Positions 56,591 to 64,000 of a DNA stretch of 64,000 bases are shown here, piece after piece (positions within the stretch are counted from its first letter, which is position 1; every line of letters starts with the position of its first letter). The DNA is taken from positions 4,608,501-4,672,500 of the forward strand of contig OX326959.1 of the NCBI GenBank assembly GCA_946800325.1, read 5' to 3'. This DNA comes from Luzula sylvatica (lineage: Eukaryota; Streptophyta; Magnoliopsida; Poales; Juncaceae). A program made the position numbers and the translations under genes. The notes beneath the pieces are model-generated. The model did no database searches, was not told the DNA's origin, and was given only the letters and a program-made list of their open reading frames with translations.

Positions 56591-57499
56591 TATATAATTT
56601 TGTAAGTGTTTTTTGTCTATTGTTTTACTAAATAAATAAGGGAAATTTAGAAGTAATGGTAAAGTTGACTATGTTCCAAAGGGAAAAACATTTATGCAAG
56701 GAAAAATTTACAATCTAAGACAACGCAAAGCAAAAACAAGAAAAAATAAACAAATATTTAAAACGATCATATTCTAGAAGATAGACCTCGATAAAATGGT
56801 CCAGTTAGATTTATAAACAAAAAGAAAAAAAGAAAGGTGTTAAGATGGATTTGCTGCATTCGACGAGCTCTCCAGTATATAGGCATAACTGGAGAGAAGA
56901 AGAGGTGCTTCAGCTGGTCTCCAGTATTATAACTAACTTCAGCAATGGACCATTATATTATTTCACTTATATGGGCCGAGTGTATTTCCTTTTATATTTT
57001 GGGCTGTGTATTTCTTTTAATAAAGACTGTAATTAGTTATTAATGATAAAGCTTAGTTAGTTAGATTAAGAAGATAAGATTAGTGAGACAAGTGTGATTA
57101 GCCGAAAGTTAATGGCTAATTATAAATTCTATCAAAAGGCTCAGATTCAACATCCTCAAGATCCAACGGTGAAAAACAAGTCAAAATAATTAGAATTATA
57201 TAGGCTATAATTGGTGAGTTTCTTTGTTGATGGATTGTTAAGATTTGTCTAGGTTAACTCGTAGTTTTTTTATTATTGGTCCAGGTTAACTCGTTAATAT
57301 TTATTCAGTTAGAGAGTGGTCCCCGTGTTCAATAGTGGACGATAATTAGTTACAGATAATTACTATATAATCACGTACTAAGAATCATAATTAATCAATG
57401 AAAATTAAGAAATTAAAAGTTAAAACTTTCAATCTCACGATACTCCTTAAATTCCAACACCCGAACCTGCTCAATTTTAAGATTTTGTTTAACCCCTGA
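56591..57499. other. Intergenic DNA upstream of the importin fragment
   Basis: The 63-codon ORF at 56,845-57,036 has no recognised motif. The expected upstream exons of an importin-5 gene are absent here. Confidence 0.45.
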
Positions 57500-58025
57500 C
57501 GTGCTCGCCAGTCCGAGACTCGGTCCCGATTTGCAGACTTGTTATCGTTTGAAGGTTCTTCCTGCTTTGGCCAACGCCATGGACGATTTTCAGAATCCAC
57601 GAGTTCAGGCTGATGCTTCGAGTATTTTGGATTTCAGCAAGAATTGCACTGATCCTAAGAATCTGACATTTTGTTTGGATATAATTGTTTTGAAATTACT
57701 ATTTCTTCTTCAGAATGGGAAGCAAATGGTTCAGGAAGGCGCTTTGACTGCCTTGGCTTCTGTTATTGATTCCTCGAAGGTAATTAGTTACATTCGCAAT
57801 TATTATTTGCATAATTATGATGATAATATTTTTGGTTATTTTTAATTTTAGGAGCAATTCCAAAAATATTATGATGCGGTAATGCCGGAATTGAAGAGGA
57901 TTTTTTTAAATTCGAATGGTTGGTCGAAAGAAAAGCTTAGAGCCAAGTCCATGGAGTGTATTAGCTTGCTTGGTATGGCTGTTGGCAAAGATAAATTCAG
58001 AGACGACGCTAAACAGGTTTATAAT

Positions 58026-58083
<58 letters not shown>

Positions 58084-61000
58084 ATTTGCTACTTTTTAAT
58101 AACGATTATTTGCATAACTATATTAGGTTATGGATGTGTGCATACCATTCGACAGAAATAATTGTTGTGACTTCGACTCAGATAGGCATTACCTGCTACA
58201 GGCACATTTCTAGAATCTTCTTTTATTCTATATAATATTCAATTTAGTTGTCAAATTTATATAATTATAAATATATTTATAACAGGCATGGGAAAGGATA
58301 TACAAGTGTTTGGGACAAGATTTTCACCCCTACATAGATATATTGATTCTTTCGCTATTCGATAAAACTGTACCGACAGACTTCATTACATCAGATGATT
58401 CTGACGATGACAGCATCGAGACGATTACATTAGATGGCACGAGGATAGGGATCAGAACCAGTGTAATGAAGGAGACAACCACTGCTTGTAACCTTCTTTG
58501 TCGTTACGCTGACGAATTTCCAGAGCGTTTTTGCTGTTGGAGTTTTCTTGTTTGAATCTAAACCCTTCATTTCATTGAACTCTCTTGTATCTTTCTTATT
58601 TTTATTTTTTTGCTTTTCAGATTGCTCAAAGACTGGTATTTCTCTTGACGTTCTATTTCAACGAGGAAGTGAGAAGGGCTGCAGTAGAAGGTATAATAAT
58701 ATTATAAATATTTTTATTTATTTATGTATTCGAATATCAAAGCTGAAATACAATTCTTATATTTTATTTTTTGTGTAGCTATGCCAAAGTTATTGCGTAC
58801 GACAAAAAAAGTTATCGCAACGGAACAAGGACAAAATCTCGAGGAACTCTCTGATTTGATTATACCAGCCTTAGTCCGGGCTCTTCACGAGGTTTCTTTA
58901 AAGAGCAACATACATTAATTACTTAACTGCAAAATTAATTATGATATTAACTTATATGATTTTTGTTTGGTATAGGAGCCCAAGACCAAAATCGCTGCTG
59001 CGATGCTCGAATCATTGAACGAATGCATGCAGGTTTGTTATCTTTGCACAACATTTATATTCTGTATGTTGGAATAAACTCACAATATTCAGATTTTAAT
59101 GGAGGAAGAAAGAAAAATTATTCTCTATAAATTTTAATATTGTTTTTATTTTTTTTTCTCTCTTATTTTGTTCATCTTACAAATGAAATGAAATTCTATT
59201 TATAGGTTAGGTAATTCATACATACATGAATCACATTTAACTTCTCACTAATATCAAGTTCATGAATCATATTCCCTAGAGGAACTTAACCTTTCACACT
59301 CATACATTAAATTCAATAACATGAACTAAATTCAATAACTTGACTTTTCACACTCATTGAACGAATGCATGCAAGTTTGTTATCTTTGCACATCATTTAT
59401 ATTTTGTACATATTAACAAGAAACTAATTTTATTATCTTTTTGTAGTCATCTGGAAAGATAATAGGAGAAAACCAAGTGAGGTCCATTGTGGACGAGATC
59501 AAGAACATCATTACTGCAAGTGCAATGAGGAGAACGGAGCGATTGGAGAGGGCCAAAGACGAGGAAGAAAATGAACAGGAGGAAGTACTCTTCCATCCGG
59601 TTAGATATTTTAATTAATGTTGTCGTTATATTTATTTTATTTAATGTATATTGAATAATTAAAATTGGGTGTTTGATGTTTGATTAGGCTGGAAAATGTT
59701 TGGGCACGCTAATTAAGATTTTCAAGAATAATTTCCTTCATTTCTTCGACGAGTTGTCTCTTTACATTACTCCTATGCTGGTGAGCTTTTTGAAGGCTTA
59801 TCATGGAATTTTCAAAAATTAAGGGTCTAAATGAAAAATGTTTATGCGCAGGAAAAAGATAAGACTGGGGAGGAAAGGAGGATAGCCATTTGCATTTTCA
59901 ATGATGTGGCTGAACAATGCCACGAAGCAGCTCACAAGTACTTACTTTCTTTCAAATAATACTATTTTCCTTAATTATTTTTATTAATTATATATTGTTA
60001 TTTGTATTAAATTAAAACAGATATTACGGAACATTTCTTCCATACCTCTTGGATGCATATGATGATGAGGATGTCAATGTTCGACAGGCTGCTGTCTACG
60101 GAATTGGAGTATGTGCTGAATACGGCGGAGTGGTGTTTCAGCCCCTTGTAGGAGGTATTATTAATTATTAATTAACCATAATTGATAAATATAAATAATT
60201 CATGTTTATTTATTAATACTTAATAATAAACTGCAGATGCATTGACGAAGCTAAATTATGTGATAAGACAGGCAGATGCATTGAATTCAGAGAATGTAAT
60301 GGTGTACGACAACTCCGTCTCTGCTCTTGGCAAGATTTGCCAGTACCACAGAGAAAGCATCGATGTTGCTCAGGTTTTTTTTTTTTAAATTTCCTATTTA
60401 TTAAACTTTATTTAATTGAAAAACATAAACTATTAATTTGTTAATTGTTGATACAAATATTGGTCGTTGCAACAGGTGTTTCCAGCTTGGTTGAGTTGTT
60501 TGCCGTTAAAAGGCGATTTAATCGAAGCCAAAGTCGTCCATAATCGACTTTGCTCTATGGTTGAAAGGTAAATAAATTATTCAAATATAACTTCTTGTTG
60601 TTGTCATTATTAATATTATACTTATTGATGTTTACAGGTCTGATCCCGAGTTATTAGGACCTGACAGTAAATACCTCCCTACAATTGTGTCTGTTTTTGC
60701 TAAGGTATATTTTTTATATTGCGTTACTTTTGTAATTAAACATTAAAATGAATGAAAAATATATTATGCCCCAAACTCAGAAAAACACTTTTGATGAGTG
60801 GCCAAAAAGGCCGGATGGGTCGATTAGTATTTTTAACTGTTTTTATTAAATGTTAATTGACACCTTCATAATTTATAATAGAGATTTTATATGGCATCTC
60901 ACAAGCACAAAAAAACATCATCGATGCATCAATCGAGGTAATTTAATGGAGATTAATTGGAATGATTAGTAATAAAATCAATACTTAGTTGAATTGATTC

Positions 61001-61635
61001 AATTAAATGACCTAATCAATTCAATTAACTTCCATTGATTAACGCATCAGTGAGGTTTTTTGTGTTCATGGAGATAAAGCATATTTATCCTTTATAATAT
61101 ATTAATATTAATACATGTTAAATGATGTGTCAATTCAATTAAACAGTCCATTAAACCGCTAACTAAATCAATTAATAATATTAATCAATCAATTTAATCG
61201 TCTCTTGCCACATTATTGAGGATATTTTTTTAGTTTGAGGAGACCATATCAAACCCCTAAAATGAATGATTGGAACTAATTTATTCAATTGGGAATTAAA
61301 TTGTTTAGGTATTATTGTTTGGGAAGGATTTGGCGAGTGAGCAAACATTAATAAGAATGATAATCCTATTGAGAAGGATTTGGCGAGTGAGCATACCTGC
61401 AGTGTTGGCGACGTCGTGGAACTCGCTGACGCAACAACAACAACTATTTCTCCAATTTATCCTTGATCTTCAAGAAAATGAACTTCAATTTGTGATTATG
61501 AATATCGGACTCGAACATGGATTCGGCCAGTCCACACGACTGGCGACACGACCGAATCGGACCAGGCTCGGTCGTATCGGAGAAAAAAATCGAATTGTTG
61601 ACAAAAAAATACAAAAAAAATATAAAAAAATGTAA
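57500..61635 (+). pseudogene. 5'-truncated importin-5 (importin beta-3, KPNB3) gene
   Basis: Full-length importin-5 is a HEAT-repeat nuclear import receptor of about 1,110 residues. Here the match starts abruptly at LGPDLQ (about residue 385) and runs to the C-terminus. Exons are about 57500-57779, 57852-58016, 58127-58201, 58286-58541, 58621-58690, 58779-58891, 58976-59032, 59447-59599, 59688-59780, 59852-59937, 60021-60154, 60237-60373, 60476-60567, 60638-60704 and 61309-61635. Family landmarks include NGKQMVQEGALTALASV, KSMECISLLGMAVGKDKF, RRIAICIFNDVAEQC and RQAAVYGIGVCAE. Damage: no N-terminal cargo/Ran-binding half, a GC instead of GT donor at 58,202, and a donor displaced by one base near 58,541, which shifts the frame. 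A C-terminal extension runs past the usual end. Retained introns rule out retroposition, so this is a partial segmental duplicate. Confidence 0.85.
58030..58081. repeat. TC dinucleotide microsatellite
   Basis: About 26 uninterrupted TC units in an intron of the importin pseudogene. Confidence 0.95.
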
Positions 61636-61867
61636 AAAAAAAAAAAAAAATCAGATTGCTTAAATAAAGATTCTCGTGAGCCGAGATATCCATGTGAATG
61701 AGAAGAGCGCATGAAATTGGAATAAGAAGTGTGATATGAAAGATGAGGAGGCTGAGTAAGACGAGTTGGAGAATAAATAATTTCCAGGTGTTGTACCGAC
61801 TAGCCCCACAATACTTGATGATGAAGACGAGCCGAGGCCGACACACGAGGAACTTACAAGTGTTGTA

Positions 61868-62790
61868 CGATGCAACCAGTGAGATATATCTTGTTTGTTT
61901 TTTGGCAGATGCGGATGATATTTTCTTTGACGAGGCTGTGAGAAACAAGAAATGACAACCCGCGATGGATAAAGAGACTGGGGCTATCGAGAAAGACAAG
62001 GTGGTACTTGGTCGAATTATGAGAATAATGCAGGCCCACATGAGCCATGTGGTTGTGCTCGAAGAAGATGAATGCTCAAGAAGAGATTGAAAGGTAGAAG
62101 ACTCGATTGGTGATGAAGGGGTATCGGCAAAAGGCCGATACTGATGGACGAGGTTTTTTTTTCTCCTGCTGCGATAATGGAGACGACCCGACTTCTCATA
62201 ACTCAAACAGTTCAATTCAGGTGGTCGATCTATCAGATGGACGTGAAATCGGCATTTCAGAATGGCGTGCTCGAAGAAGAAGTCAATGTCGAACATCCAC
62301 CTTACTACGTGAAAGTTGGGAATGAAGGAAAGGGTGTTGAAATTGAGAAAGACGTTAACAGACTCAAACAGACACCTCGAACATGGAATATCCGAATCGA
62401 CACATACTTCAAGTCGGTTGGGTTTGTATAATGCCCATACGAACATGCATTGTACGTGAAGATGAATGGAAACAACGTGTTGTTTGTTGCTCTCTATTTT
62501 GATGATCTGATTTTCATGGGGAGTAATGAGAAAATGGGGAAATTATTCAAAGAAGCGACGATACGAGAATTCTAGATGATAGATTTGGGCCTGATGAAAT
62601 ATTTTCTTGGTCTCGATATTAATCAATGTGAGTTAGGTATATTTGCATCGCAAGAGGCGTACGTGAAGGACAACTCGAAGAGGAACAAGAGAGAGGATAG
62701 TAACCTAGTGGCGACACCGATGGAGTTCAGTGCGAAACTCTCTAATATCAGGATTAATTCGTTAATGCTCTCTTTTAAGCAAATAATGGT
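61868..62790 (+). mobile_element. Ty1/copia retrotransposon polymerase remnant
   Basis: Broken reverse transcriptase in three frames with stops. Landmarks in order: FDEAVRNKK...AMDKETGAIEK (about 61,925-61,990), RLVMKGYRQKADTD (62,103-62,145), YQMDVKSAFQNGVLEEEV (62,232-62,285), LKQTPRTWN (62,362-62,390), ALYFDDLIF (62,490-62,515; YVDDL in active elements) and MIDLGLMKYFLGLDI (62,576-62,622). Gag, integrase, RNase H and LTRs were not found. It abuts the 3' end of the importin pseudogene. Confidence 0.85.
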
Positions 62791-63076
62791 GGCATACGGT
62801 CAAATGCGAAAACGCATGTGTTACTGTATGTCTGTATTATTGTAGTGTACTCTTTTTGCAATTTTAAAGAAAACTCGTTCTTGTTAATATTTCACCACTT
62901 AAACCATATAAACAAAAAAGATATATGTGTACAATTTTGCAATAATTCAACCCAATATAATTCTGAGTAATGCAATTAGTCCTAGACCTAGATCCAATTA
63001 ACCCTAAATGGTGTAATTAGTAGAAAATAAACACCAATAAAGGTGAATTTCGTAACTTTAGGGCTACTTTCAAACT

Positions 63077-63153
63077 TCAATACACGAGCTTCTTCGGAAA
63101 GATCGGATGGATCATCCTCATCCCTGTTCCGACTTGCTTGGGGAAAATCAACG
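63077..63153 (-). CDS. Candidate terminal exon of an unidentified gene
   Basis: On the minus strand a TTTTACAG acceptor leads into 25 codons, LIFPKQVGTGMRMIHPIF then PKKLVY and a stop, in locally GC-richer sequence. The codon pattern and acceptor suggest the last exon of a gene whose upstream exons lie above 63,153 or beyond the window. The product is not recognised. It could equally be a scrap of a dead gene. Confidence 0.3.
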
Positions 63154-63280
63154 CTGTAAAACAATAAATTTTAAGAAAATCAATGAAATATCGAGAGTAA
63201 ATGTAAAATTTATATATGTCTAGGAAGTAGAACTTAGATATATATGTTTTAAAATATCTTTACGATCTATAAAAATTCAT

Positions 63281-63330
63281 TTGGAAGAGAGATGTTAAAG
63301 TCCTCCCCAAATTTACTCAAAAAAATAAAA
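63281..63330 (+). repeat. Retroposon-like 3' tail, third copy
   Basis: AGTCCTCCCCAAATTTACTC followed by an A-rich tail, the same terminal motif as 215-282 and 23,018-23,085. Confidence 0.4.
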
Positions 63331-64000
63331 GAACTCGTAGCATAATAGGAGAAATTGGTATATGTAGACATGCCCAATAAAAGATGCAACTTTGGATGCT
63401 GCCTCTCATTGTTGACATCTTTTTCACGATACATAAATATTTCGAATTGTTAATTAGTAAAATATGAATAATGATAATGATAATAAGAATAAATATGAAT
63501 AATAGAATAAGAATAAGGTTGTATTACAAGTGAGCAGAGGGAACGAGCAGAGGGGTTTCCAGTTATTCATGGAGAAATTTGTATTTCTTAACTTGGGCAG
63601 TATTACAAATTTGCTTAATAAATAAAAGCCCAACTAAATAATCTGAAATCCTGGATTGTCCAAGACAATTTTTATTTTTATCTACGTTCAAACTTGATTG
63701 TATTTATTTAACTTGGGCTGTATTTTTGAACATAAAATGTTTTTTCCCTCTTTTGCTTAAATAATATTATAATATTTCTAAAATAACAGCACTAAAGACT
63801 AATATCATCCTATAAAATATTAATAGTCCAAAAAAATAAAATTAATTGCATCTAAATTCAAACTTAAATTTGACAGTATTCAGAAGCAATATTCTTTTAT
63901 AATAAGTGTGCGTATCATATCATGTCATGCCATCTTAATGATTATGCCTCTCAAGATTGATACTTGACCTAATCCTATGAGTCACATTTTGTTTGCATAG

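Larger units (their letters stand above)
62850..64000. other. AT-rich terminal region
   Basis: No ORF with coding character other than the short candidate exon at 63,077-63,153. A retroposon-like tail is at 63,281-63,330. Confidence 0.4.

Noticed and set aside
61496..62446. Minus-strand ORF of 316 codons
   Set aside because: It lies antisense to the importin last exon and the copia polymerase remnant, and shows no family motif. Its length reflects chance lack of stops in decayed coding DNA.

Overview
The window reads as nuclear chromosomal DNA of a flowering plant, most likely a eudicot. It is AT-rich, its genes are split by many short GT-AG introns, and most of the intergenic space is transposon debris (hAT, Mutator-like, Helitron, LINE, copia and foldback elements). 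No CRISPR, operon, rRNA or convincing tRNA was seen. Every homology call comes from reading the translations; no database search was possible.

Layout. Positions 1-14,270 hold no convincing cellular gene. They carry several copies of an unclassified foldback repeat family, a 2.5 kb Mutator-like element with terminal inverted repeats (6139-8634), a GC-rich hAT-type MITE (5783-5977) and a LINE remnant (11,442-11,990). Positions 14,349-20,954 (minus) are a complete 10-exon gene for DCAF1, the substrate receptor of the CUL4-DDB1 ubiquitin ligase. Positions 25,655-26,703 (minus) are a 3-exon NAC transcription factor of the VND (vascular-related NAC domain) type with a GC-AG intron and a probable 5'UTR intron. 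Positions 31,954-33,582 (minus) are a 4-exon TMEM18 membrane protein gene, nearly invisible as single ORFs. A Helitron 3' end lies at 35,162.

Positions 36,328-55,514 (plus) hold three tandem genes for plastid-type prephenate/aspartate aminotransferase (PAT). All three have intact frames and identical intron positions. Only copy 1 has the transit-peptide exon; copies 2 and 3 begin at a new Met inside exon 2. Between copies 1 and 2 sits a pair of about 1.15 kb hAT-type elements in inverted orientation (41,062-43,629). Their 8-bp target duplications are swapped in a way that records an inversion of the spacer. Positions 57,500-61,635 (plus) are the 3' part of an importin-5 (IPO5/KPNB3) gene that lacks its N-terminal half and shows splice damage. 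It lies downstream of a second copy of the NAC gene's upstream region. A broken Ty1/copia polymerase follows at 61,868-62,790.

Functional view. DCAF1 (protein turnover), the NAC factor (probably secondary-wall or xylem regulation), PAT (arogenate, hence phenylalanine/tyrosine supply, feeding lignin among others) and TMEM18 (nuclear envelope) are ordinary single-copy plant functions and do not form a cluster pathway. The unusual parts are the PAT triplication with loss of plastid targeting, the conversion-like mosaic of copy 2, and the rearrangement scars.
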